In this document: positions 1 to 5,789 of the stretch, in pieces | How the letters are laid out: each line of letters starts with the position of its first letter | Numbering within the stretch: position 1 is the stretch's first letter | DNA from: Candidatus Solibacter sp. | Lineage (GTDB): Bacteria > Acidobacteriota > Terriglobia > Bryobacterales > Bryobacteraceae | Assembly: GCA_017883355.1 (NCBI GenBank) | Contig: JADGNS010000358.1 | Coordinates: 1 to 5,846, forward strand | Length of the DNA stretch: 5,846 nt | Direction of reading: 5' to 3' | Notes under the pieces: generated by a model | Databases searched by the model: none | What the model was told of the DNA's origin: nothing | Seen by the model: the letters and a program-made list of their open reading frames with translations, nothing else | Translations under genes and position numbers: made by a program

Positions 1-71
1 AGGTGCGCGCCGCGCTGCCCCAGGCCCGCGAGGTGCGGCACAAGGGGAAGTGGGCGCTCGTGGTGGTGTGA
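1..71 (+). CDS. 3' end of an unrecognised protein gene (partial)
   Basis: The frame whose codons begin at base 3 is open from the window edge to a TGA at 69-71. It gives a 22-residue tail, VRAALPQAREVRHKGKWALV followed by VV. The composition (R/A-rich helix, then a basic turn and a run of valines resembling a final beta strand) and the GC-rich third positions look like a genuine protein C-terminus. I do not recognise the family and assign no function. It runs in the same direction as dinB, but 94 bases separate this stop from the dinB start, so co-transcription is possible and not shown. With only 23 codons visible, chance cannot be excluded. Confidence 0.45.
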   Translation, partial: VRAALPQAREVRHKGKWALVVV

Positions 72-78
72 GCCCTTG

Positions 79-116
79 GCAGGGCGGCAATGCGCCTCCG
101 GGTTAACGAGCCCTGC
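79..116. repeat. Short inverted repeat upstream of dinB
   Basis: GCAGGGC at 79-85 and GCCCTGC at 110-116 are perfect 7-base complements separated by 24 bases. They lie just after the stop of the upstream gene fragment. A run of six T occurs only at 140-145, too far from the stem for a classical Rho-independent terminator. The repeat could be a weak terminator, a protein-binding site in front of dinB, or chance in GC-rich DNA. No recognisable LexA-type box was found in the spacer 72-165. Confidence 0.3.
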
Positions 117-165
117 TCGACAGGACGGGACGGCCGAGATTTTTTCCGGTTGCTACCCTGGTAAG

Positions 166-1395
166 GTGCGCACGTTCTTCCACGTCGATATGGACGCGTT
201 CTTCGTCTCGGTGGAAGAGCTGTTCGACCCTACGCTGAAAGGCAAGCCCGTCGTGGTGGGCGGGCGGCCCGATGAACGCGGCGTAGTGTCGGCCGCCTCT
301 TACGCGGCGCGCAAGTTCGGCGTGCACTCGGCGATGCCTCTACGCACGGCGTACCAGATGTGCCCGCAGGCGATCTTCGTGGACGGGCACCCCGACCGCT
401 ATCGCGAGTACTCGCACAAGGTCCACGAGGTGCTGCAGGCGTTCTCGCCGCTGGTGGAGATGGCATCCATCGACGAGGCCTACCTCGACATCACGGGCAC
501 GGAACGGCTCTACGGGCCGCCGCTCAAGGCCGCCCATTTGCTGCACGAACGCATGAAGGCGGCCACCAACCTGAACTGCTCCATCGGCATCGCGGCATCG
601 CGCCTGGTGGCCAAGATCAGTTCGGACCAGGCCAAGCCGAACGGCGTGCTCTGGATCATCCCCGGACAGGAGGCGGCGTTCCTGGCGCCGCTGGATGTGC
701 GCAAAGTGCCGGGCGTGGGCAAGGTGACGGAGAAGAATCTGCACGCGGTGGGCATCCGCAAGGTGGGCGACCTGGCGCGTCTGGACGAAGCGTTCCTGGA
801 ACAACGCTTCGGGAAGTGGGGCCTCGCGCTGGCCGGAAAATCGCGCGGGCTCGACGCCGGCGGCTGGTTCGATAGCGAGATCGGCGCCGACGAAGGTCCG
901 AAATCGATCAGCCACGAGCACACCTTCAACGAAGATACGGCGGATCTCGACCGCATCGAATCCACACTGGCGCGACTCTCGGAGATGGTGGGCCGGCGCC
1001 TGCGCGAGCACAAACTACAGGCGCGCACGCTGCAACTGAAGCTGCGTTATTCGGATTTCTCCACCATCACGCGCGCGCATTCGGTGCCGCGCCCTACCGA
1101 TCTCGACACCGAAATCTTCGAGGAAATCCGCGAGCTTTTCCGGCGCAACTGGAAGGCGGGCGCGACCGTCCGTCTGCTCGGCGTGCACGCCGCGGGCTGG
1201 GCGGAAGGCGGCGAGCAGATGGACCTGCTGGGCGAAGCGCGCCATGAAAAGTGGAAGCAGACGCTGGCCGCGGCGGACCGTATGCGCGATAAGTTCGGCG
1301 AGTCCGCGGTCTCGCTGGCGTCGTCCTTGCGGGGCAAATTCAGGGAGCGCACGCACGAAAACCCGGCATCCCTGCCGGGCAAGAAACCCACGTGA
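166..1395 (+). CDS. dinB: DNA polymerase IV (DinB, Y-family translesion polymerase)
   Basis: The 409-residue product is a Y-family polymerase that copies past damaged template bases with low processivity and no proofreading. The GTG start at 166 is chosen because it reproduces the E. coli Pol IV numbering exactly: D8 in HVDMDAFF, F13 as the steric gate against ribonucleotides, and D103/E104 in SIDEAYLD. Other hallmarks are KPVVVGG, the finger segment SAASYAARKFGVHSAMP, the palm segment starting SIGIAASRL at residue 139, and a helix-hairpin-helix VPGVGKVTEKNLHAVGI at 181-197. The little-finger domain follows. QMDLLG at 351-356 sits where many Pol IV proteins carry their beta-clamp binding QxxLF motif. 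The open frame extends 30 codons further upstream to a TTG at 76, but those residues are not DinB-like. The Shine-Dalgarno is weak (GGTAAG directly before GTG). The gene converges on the Nudix gene across a hairpin element. No SOS box was seen. Confidence 0.97.
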   Translation: MRTFFHVDMDAFFVSVEELFDPTLKGKPVVVGGRPDERGVVSAASYAARKFGVHSAMPLRTAYQMCPQAIFVDGHPDRYREYSHKVHEVLQAFSPLVEMASIDEAYLDITGTERLYGPPLKAAHLLHERMKAATNLNCSIGIAASRLVAKISSDQAKPNGVLWIIPGQEAAFLAPLDVRKVPGVGKVTEKNLHAVGIRKVGDLARLDEAFLEQRFGKWGLALAGKSRGLDAGGWFDSEIGADEGPKSISHEHTFNEDTADLDRIESTLARLSEMVGRRLREHKLQARTLQLKLRYSDFSTITRAHSVPRPTDLDTEIFEEIRELFRRNWKAGATVRLLGVHAAGWAEGGEQMDLLGEARHEKWKQTLAAADRMRDKFGESAVSLASSLRGKFRERTHENPASLPGKKPT

Positions 1396-1400
1396 GAGTG

Positions 1401-1474
1401 GGACAGACCATCGGCTTTCGTGGTTTGTCATGACTCGGCAAAGGCGACAGACGACAAAAGGCGATCGTCTGTCC
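1401..1474. repeat. Twin-hairpin inverted-repeat element between convergent genes
   Basis: Two 28-nt hairpins occupy nearly the whole spacer. Hairpin A (1402-1429) pairs GACAGACCA with TGGTTTGTC (8 of 9) around a 10-nt loop. Hairpin B (1446-1473) pairs GACAGACGA with TCGTCTGTC (9 of 9) around a 10-nt loop. A and B are inverted copies: 1401-1429 against the reverse complement of 1446-1474 matches at 24 of 29 positions, with 16 bases between. The DNA can therefore form two small hairpins or one long stem. The element starts 6 bases after the dinB stop and touches the Nudix stop codon. It resembles paired REP (BIME-like) elements and could act as a bidirectional terminator or mRNA 3'-end stabiliser. 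There is no T-run after either stem, so intrinsic termination is unproven. Confidence 0.75.
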
Positions 1475-1992
1475 TACCGGTGGCGCCAGGTGAGGAAGCC
1501 GACGATCGTCTTGCCGTCTTCAATCTCGCCCTCGGCGATCATCCTGGCGAGTTGCTTGCGTTTGAACCAGCGGGCTTCGATGCTCTCGTCGTCCATCGGT
1601 GTCGCTTCGCCGGCGGTGAGATCTTCGGCGAGGAAGATGGTCATGCGCTCCTGCACGAAGCCGGGGCTCGGCCAGAATGACGCCAGCTTGCTCCACTTGC
1701 GAGCCGCGTAGCCGGTCTCTTCCTTCAATTCGCGTTTGGCTGCCTGCAAGGGCTTTTCGCCGGCGTCGAGGCGTCCCGCAGGCAGCTCCCAAAGATACTT
1801 GTTCGCGGGCAACCGGTACTGGCGCACCAGCAGCACGCGCTTCTTTTCGTCGACAGCCATCATCACCGCGCTGCCGATGTGCCGGACCACGCTGCGTTTG
1901 ATCCGGAATTTCGTCTTGGGGTCCACCGCCACGTCCTCGGTGACGCGGAAGAGCCCGCAATCGTATACCTGTTTCGAACTGGTGATTTTCAT
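1474..1992 (-). CDS. Nudix hydrolase, ADP-ribose pyrophosphatase type
   Basis: This 172-residue protein has a complete Nudix box (G-x5-E-x7-R-E-U-x-E-E-x-G-U) at residues 73-95: G73, E79, R87-E88, E91-E92 and G94, with the glutamates expected to bind Mg2+. WELPAG directly before the box, and SPGF at 109-112 with a proline 16 residues after G94, are typical of the ADP-ribose pyrophosphatase group. That group splits ADP-ribose into AMP and ribose 5-phosphate; other NDP-sugars remain possible substrates. It has no signal peptide and should be cytoplasmic. Length fits the family (about 170-210). Its ATG overlaps the polX TGA as ATGA (1989-1992), and AGG in CCAGG lies 8 bases upstream inside polX, so translation is probably coupled and both genes share one mRNA. 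The stop codon (TAG, 1474-1476) abuts the twin-hairpin element. Family certain, exact substrate inferred. Confidence 0.93.
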   Translation of the reverse strand: MKITSSKQVYDCGLFRVTEDVAVDPKTKFRIKRSVVRHIGSAVMMAVDEKKRVLLVRQYRLPANKYLWELPAGRLDAGEKPLQAAKRELKEETGYAARKWSKLASFWPSPGFVQERMTIFLAEDLTAGEATPMDDESIEARWFKRKQLARMIAEGEIEDGKTIVGFLTWRHR

Positions 1993-3719
1993 GATTTTGC
2001 CTGGATAGCGCGCGCGAACTCATCGGCGCTGCGCGTGTTCAAAATGTCGTCCGGCCCCAGCCAGCCGCGGCGCGCCGTGACCACGCCGTAGCGCATGTTG
2101 GCCAGTTGCTTGGGATGGTGCGCGTCGGTGGAGATGGTGAACTTCGCACCCTTGGCCCTGGCGGTGCGGATCAACGTGCCGTGCAGGTCCAGCCGCTCCG
2201 GGCTGGCATTGATCTCCATCCAGACGCCCCGGCGCACCGCTTCCGCCACGACGCGTTCGAAATCGAACGGGAACGGGTCGCGGTGCAGCAGGATGCGGCC
2301 CGTAGGATGTCCCATGATGCGCAGGTGCGGGCACTCCAGCGCGCGCAGCAGGCGGTCGGTCATCTCGCCGGATTCCTGGTTCATGTGGCTATGCACGCTG
2401 CCGATCACCAGGTCGAGAGAGGCCAGCGCATCGTCGGCCAGATCCATCGCGCCGTCCTTGAGGATGTCGCACTCGATGCCGCTGAAGACGCGGATGCCCA
2501 GGCCAACGCGATTGATCTCGCGCACCCGGCGGGCGAATTCCACGACGCGTTTCTCGTCCAGCCCGTTGGTCATGGAAAGCGCCTGGGAGTGATCGGTGAT
2601 GGCGATGTACTGATAGCCTCGCTCGCGCGCCGCCTCGGCCATTTCTTCCAGGCTGGCGCGGCCATCGGTCTCGGTGGTGTGCATGTGCAGGTCGCCGCGG
2701 ATGTCCCCGAGTTCCACCAGCGCGGGAAGGCGTCCCTGCTCCGCGGCTTCGATTTCGCCGGTGTTCTCGCGCAGTTCGGGCGGGATCCACGCCAGGCCCA
2801 GCGCCTGATAGATGCCCTCCTCGGTCTCGCCGGCGATGCGCGCATCGTCCGCCACCCGGAACAGGCCGTACTCGCTTAGCTTGAGCCCCATCTTCACGGC
2901 GCGCATGCGGATTGCCACGTTGTGGTCTTTGCTGCCGGTGAAATACTGCATGGCGGCGCCGAAGGTATCGGGCGGCAGCGTCCGGACGTCCACCTGCAAG
3001 CCCTCGCGGCCCACTTTGGCGCTGGCTTTATTCTCGCCGCGGGCGAGCACTTCCTCCACGCGCGGGTACGAGGTAAATTTGTCGAGCGCGTCGGTGGCCG
3101 AGGGGCCCGTCACCAGCAGGTCGAGATCGCCCACCGTCTCGCGTCCGCGCCGCAGGCTGCCCGCGGCAGTCACGGCATCCACGCCCGGCACCTGGCGCAA
3201 TACTTCGCCGAGTTCAACGGCGACGCCTTCGGCATAGCTCAGCAGATACCGTCCCGTGCGCTGGCGATACCCCGCGATGGAGCGCAGTACCTTTTCCTCC
3301 AGCTTGGCGCCCATGCGGGGCAGCGTGCGTAACTTCTGCTCCTGGCAGAGGCGCTCCAGTTCGTCGATCGTGCTGATGCGGAAGTGCTCGAAGATGAGCG
3401 CGATGCTCTTGGGACCCAGGCCCTGGATCTTGAGGAACTCTAGCGCCGTGGGTGGAAATTTTGCGAGCAGCAGGTCGCGGCGCTCGCAGGAACCGCGCTC
3501 GGCGATTTCCGCCAGCACGTGCGCCAGGCCCTTGCCGATTCCCGGAATGTCCGTGACCTTGCGCTCCGGGTCGCGCAGGATATCGACGATGCGCTCCGGA
3601 TAGCCTTCCACGGCGGTAGCGCCGTTGCGATAGCTGCGAATGCGGAACGAATCCTCGGCGGCGATCTCCATCAGATCGGCGGTCTCCCAGAGCACGCGCG
3701 CGATTTCCTTGTTCTCCAA
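1989..3719 (-). CDS. polX: DNA polymerase X with C-terminal PHP nuclease domain
   Basis: This is a bacterial PolX of 576 residues (family about 570-580). Such enzymes fill short gaps in base-excision or end repair, and the PHP domain gives Mn2+-dependent 3'-5' exonuclease and related end-processing activity. From the N-terminus: an 8-kDa-like domain (ENKEIARVLWETADL onward); helix-hairpin-helix motifs near IPGIGKG (58-64), IQGLGPK (98-104) and LPRMG (133-137); the nucleotidyltransferase motif GSLRRGRETVGDLDLLV with D198 and D200; the third catalytic Asp D244 in VDVRT; and YFTGSKDHN (259-267). The PHP ligands all appear present: HMH (345/347), TDH (376/377), E416, H443 in SVHSH, GHP (H471), and D532/H534 in TDAHH. 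The start is TTG at 3719, preceded at 8 bases by GGAGG. An ATG at 3734 (581 residues) is the alternative. It overlaps the Nudix gene by 4 bases and is divergent from the secreted-protein gene. Confidence 0.95.
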   Translation of the reverse strand: MENKEIARVLWETADLMEIAAEDSFRIRSYRNGATAVEGYPERIVDILRDPERKVTDIPGIGKGLAHVLAEIAERGSCERRDLLLAKFPPTALEFLKIQGLGPKSIALIFEHFRISTIDELERLCQEQKLRTLPRMGAKLEEKVLRSIAGYRQRTGRYLLSYAEGVAVELGEVLRQVPGVDAVTAAGSLRRGRETVGDLDLLVTGPSATDALDKFTSYPRVEEVLARGENKASAKVGREGLQVDVRTLPPDTFGAAMQYFTGSKDHNVAIRMRAVKMGLKLSEYGLFRVADDARIAGETEEGIYQALGLAWIPPELRENTGEIEAAEQGRLPALVELGDIRGDLHMHTTETDGRASLEEMAEAARERGYQYIAITDHSQALSMTNGLDEKRVVEFARRVREINRVGLGIRVFSGIECDILKDGAMDLADDALASLDLVIGSVHSHMNQESGEMTDRLLRALECPHLRIMGHPTGRILLHRDPFPFDFERVVAEAVRRGVWMEINASPERLDLHGTLIRTARAKGAKFTISTDAHHPKQLANMRYGVVTARRGWLGPDDILNTRSADEFARAIQAKS

Positions 3720-3727
3720 ACGGGATT

Positions 3728-3732
3728 CCTCC
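3728..3732 (-). promoter_or_regulatory. Shine-Dalgarno GGAGG deciding the polX start
   Basis: On the minus strand GGAGG ends 8 bases before the TTG at 3719-3717, the usual spacing, and that start gives the canonical PolX N-terminus M-ENKEIARVL. The in-frame ATG at 3734 overlaps this site: its last G is the first G of GGAGG. That ATG has no purine-rich site of its own upstream. The TTG is therefore preferred, though ATG is the commoner start codon and cannot be ruled out. Confidence 0.55.
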
Positions 3733-3734
3733 AT

Positions 3735-3788
3735 CCAATTGTATCGGGTCAAGTTGGTCCTTTTGGCTCCGCCGCGCGTCGTTACTAT
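3735..3788. promoter_or_regulatory. Divergent promoter region between polX and the secreted-protein gene
   Basis: Only 54 bases separate the two outermost possible start codons (69 if polX starts at TTG 3719), so promoters for both directions must lie here or reach into the coding ends. Possible -10 boxes on the minus strand are TATAGT (3789 down to 3784) and TACAAT (3743 down to 3738). On the plus strand TACTAT lies at 3783-3788, too close to the ATG at 3789 to serve it. None has a convincing -35 box at 16-18 bases. No clear Shine-Dalgarno precedes the plus-strand ATG. Promoter positions are therefore unresolved. Confidence 0.4.
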
Positions 3789-5693
3789 ATGCAGCAAAGG
3801 CGACTGCCTGGTTCTGTAATCCTTTTTACCCTTCTTGCCATTTCAAGCGCGATGGCACAAGGTCCCGCGTTTACCGTGGTCAACGCGGCCAGTTATGGCG
3901 GCGCCATCGCGCCGGACGGGCTGGCCACCATTTTCGGCAGTGGACTGTCGCAAGCCACCGCATCGGCCACGCTCGACCCAAATGGGAACCTGCCCACGGT
4001 ACTGGCGTCTGTCAGCGTCGAGATCAACGGCGTACTGGCGCCGCTGTTCTATGTCGCGCCGGGCCAAATCAACCTCGTGGTTCCGGGCGGACTGGCGGAC
4101 GGCACGGCGACCGTGGTGATCCGCTCCACGGTATCACCGGGATCGCCGAAGAGCGGCACCGCGCTGTTGCGCGCTGCGGCGCCAGGCGTATTCACCAGCG
4201 ACGCCAGCGGCGGTGGCGCCGGCGCGATCCTCAACGCGGTGACGTACCAACCCGCGCCCTTCGTGGTGCAGACCGCTCCCACCACAGCCGATCCGCGCAC
4301 CCGGCTTGCGGTCTACGGCACAGGTTTGCGGCACGCCGATGCGGTGACGGCGCTGGCGCAGGTTCCGGCGGGGAATCGCTATCCCCTCACGGTGGAATAC
4401 GCCGGCGCGGCCCCGGGCTTTTTCGGCCTGGATCAGGTCAACCTCCTGCTGCCGCCCGATCTCGACGGCGCGGGCACGGTATCGCTCTCCCTCGTCGCCG
4501 ACAGCAATGCCGCCAACGTGGTCACGTTTCAGATGAATCTGCTGGCGGTGAGCGCCCTGCGGATGGCGACGCTCACGCTATCGCCCACCTTTGTGAATGC
4601 GGGCGACAGCGCGACATTGACCGTCGGGCTCAACGGTGTGGCGCGGGCGGGCGGATTCGTGCTGGGATTGAGCAGCGACAACGGCGCGGCACGGGTGGAT
4701 CCGCAGATCACGATACCGGAGGGTAAGGCGTCCGGTCAGACCACTGTCGCCACCTCCGCGGTGAATGCCACGCAAGCCGTAACGATCACGGCGCAAGCGG
4801 GCGCAGCGGCGCAGACCGCTTCGCTAGAGATCGATCCGGCCAGCACGGTGCAACTGGCGGGGCTGTCCGTCTCGCTCGGATCCATTTTGGGCGGGAAGAA
4901 CCTCACCGGCACCGTGACGCTGACCGGCAACGCCCCGTCGGGGAACGTCAACATCCTCCTCGCCAGCGACAACAACAAGGTGAGTCCCCCGGCTGTGGTC
5001 ACCGTGCCGTTCAACCAAAGTTCGGCGAATTTCACGATCGCGACGCTGGCGGTCACGAGCGCGCAGTCCGCCACCCTGACGGCTACGCTCAGCCATACCA
5101 CGTTGTCGGCAACGCTGAACCTGCTGCCTCCCCTGCAACTCGCGCTGGGCGCGAGTGCCGTGCAGGGCGGGAATCCCGTGAGCGGCACGGTGACGCTGGG
5201 CGACCCCGCGCCGGCTACGGGTGCCATCGTCGCGCTCCGGTCCAGCGATCCGGCAGTGCTGGCCTCGCAGGTCACCATTCCCGCCGGACAGAACTCGCAG
5301 ACATTCACGCTCACCACGTCGGCGGTGACCGCCGCGCGCACGGTGTCGATTTCGGCCGCCTACGCGGGGTTGACGCAGACGGTCTCACTGACCGTGAATC
5401 CTCCGGCCGCGGCGACGCTCTCCAGCCTGACGATCTCGCCGGACCACGTGACGGGCGGGACCAACACACAAGGCACGGTGACGCTCACCGCCCCGGCCGG
5501 AATGGGTGGCGTCCGCGTGGATTTCCAGAGTACTCGGGTGCTCACGGCGTCGGTGTCGCCGAACTTCCTGTTCATTCCGCAAGGTCAGACTTCGGCTGTC
5601 TTCACGATTACGACCAGCCGTTTTACGGGCGTGGTCACAATCACCGCAACCGCGGGCGGCGTGAGCAAGACGGCAAGTCTGACGGTGCAGTAA
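3789..5693 (+). CDS. Secreted protein with TIGR03437-like module and four Ig-like repeats
   Basis: The product is 634 residues. The ATG at 3789 is chosen because it begins a clear signal peptide: MQQRR, a hydrophobic core (VILFTLLAISS), and an AMA|Q cleavage site after residue 23. The open frame upstream of it is only antisense to polX. Residues 27-250 match the Solibacter TIGR03437 pattern: VVNAASYGGAIAPDGLATIFGSGL, then FYVAPGQINLVVP, with a second similar half (ILNAVTY, LAVYGTGL, FFGLDQVNLLLP). Four beta-rich Ig-like repeats follow at 257-348, 355-446, 449-537 and 542-633. The protein ends on the last repeat, with no LPXTG, PEP-CTERM or membrane anchor, so release to the periplasm or outside is likely. 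No catalytic motif is visible; adhesion or polymer binding is only a guess. There are almost no cysteines and many T/S/A/V/G residues, as in other extracellular beta proteins. Family known, function unknown. Confidence 0.9.
   Translation: MQQRRLPGSVILFTLLAISSAMAQGPAFTVVNAASYGGAIAPDGLATIFGSGLSQATASATLDPNGNLPTVLASVSVEINGVLAPLFYVAPGQINLVVPGGLADGTATVVIRSTVSPGSPKSGTALLRAAAPGVFTSDASGGGAGAILNAVTYQPAPFVVQTAPTTADPRTRLAVYGTGLRHADAVTALAQVPAGNRYPLTVEYAGAAPGFFGLDQVNLLLPPDLDGAGTVSLSLVADSNAANVVTFQMNLLAVSALRMATLTLSPTFVNAGDSATLTVGLNGVARAGGFVLGLSSDNGAARVDPQITIPEGKASGQTTVATSAVNATQAVTITAQAGAAAQTASLEIDPASTVQLAGLSVSLGSILGGKNLTGTVTLTGNAPSGNVNILLASDNNKVSPPAVVTVPFNQSSANFTIATLAVTSAQSATLTATLSHTTLSATLNLLPPLQLALGASAVQGGNPVSGTVTLGDPAPATGAIVALRSSDPAVLASQVTIPAGQNSQTFTLTTSAVTAARTVSISAAYAGLTQTVSLTVNPPAAATLSSLTISPDHVTGGTNTQGTVTLTAPAGMGGVRVDFQSTRVLTASVSPNFLFIPQGQTSAVFTITTSRFTGVVTITATAGGVSKTASLTVQ
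4557..5687 (+). repeat. Four tandem Ig-like protein repeats in the secreted protein
   Basis: The repeats span 4557-4832, 4851-5126, 5133-5399 and 5412-5687, about 90 residues each. Shared positions are a leading L-x-h-S/G strand, GG-N followed by GTVTL in repeats 2-4 (ATLTV in repeat 1), a V-x-L-x-S-S/D strand, VTIP-x-GQ-x-S, FTITT-x-AVT, an ITA strand and a closing SLTV. In DNA, the GTVTL block is nearly identical in repeats 2-4 (GGCACSGTGACGCT near 4907, 5183 and 5471), while the rest has diverged. This points to old domain duplication with strong constraint or recent exchange only in that strand. Confidence 0.75.
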
Positions 5694-5694
5694 G

Positions 5695-5739
5695 GTACTC
5701 CGTGGGGCAGGCAATCTTGGCTAATGCCACGTACTTTTT
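5695..5739 (+). terminator. Possible Rho-independent terminator after the secreted-protein gene
   Basis: One base after the TAA, GTAC (5695-5698) and GTGG (5702-5705) can pair with GTAC (5731-5734) and CCAC (5727-5730). Two further pairs are possible (CA 5708-5709 with TG 5725-5726). The stem is followed directly by TTTTT at 5735-5739. Position and T-run fit an intrinsic terminator. The stem is interrupted by bulges (TCC and GG), so its strength is doubtful. Confidence 0.45.
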
Positions 5740-5755
5740 CGCAACGGGATTGGTG

Positions 5756-5789
5756 CGGTGCGTGAGCGTGGCGCCTGAGCACGCGACCG
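5756..5789. other. Second hairpin in the downstream spacer
   Basis: CGGTGCGTG (5756-5764) pairs with CACGC (5780-5784) and ACCG (5786-5789), giving nine pairs with a single bulged G at 5785 and a 15-nt loop containing the palindrome GGCGCC (5770-5775). A T-run (5799-5803) begins 9 bases after the stem. It may be a second terminator or a structured leader of a gene beyond the window. The remaining 5790-5846 is more AT-rich, with T-runs, and shows no coding frame that I trust. Confidence 0.35.

Noticed and set aside
76..165. N-terminal extension of dinB from a TTG at 76
   Set aside because: The 30 extra residues do not resemble any Pol IV N-terminus, and the GTG at 166 gives exact agreement with the standard catalytic numbering.
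340..1011. Long open frame on the minus strand opposite dinB
   Set aside because: It is antisense to a gene with full Pol IV motifs and has an R/H/A-rich composition typical of a shadow frame in GC-rich DNA.
1396..1473. CRISPR-like interpretation of the repeated 28-nt units
   Set aside because: There are only two units, they are inverted rather than direct, the gap is 16 bases, and no cas gene is present.
2106..2879. 257-codon open frame on the plus strand opposite polX
   Set aside because: It lies entirely antisense to the conserved PHP domain, shows no recognisable motif, and its composition mirrors the polX codons.
3519..3788. 90-residue upstream extension of the secreted-protein frame
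   Set aside because: It is antisense to polX, and the signal peptide begins precisely at the ATG at 3789.
4736..5341. 201-codon minus-strand frame opposite the Ig-like repeats
   Set aside because: Its valine/serine-rich sequence is the reverse complement of the repeat codons; it has no ribosome site or motif and ends inside the secreted gene.
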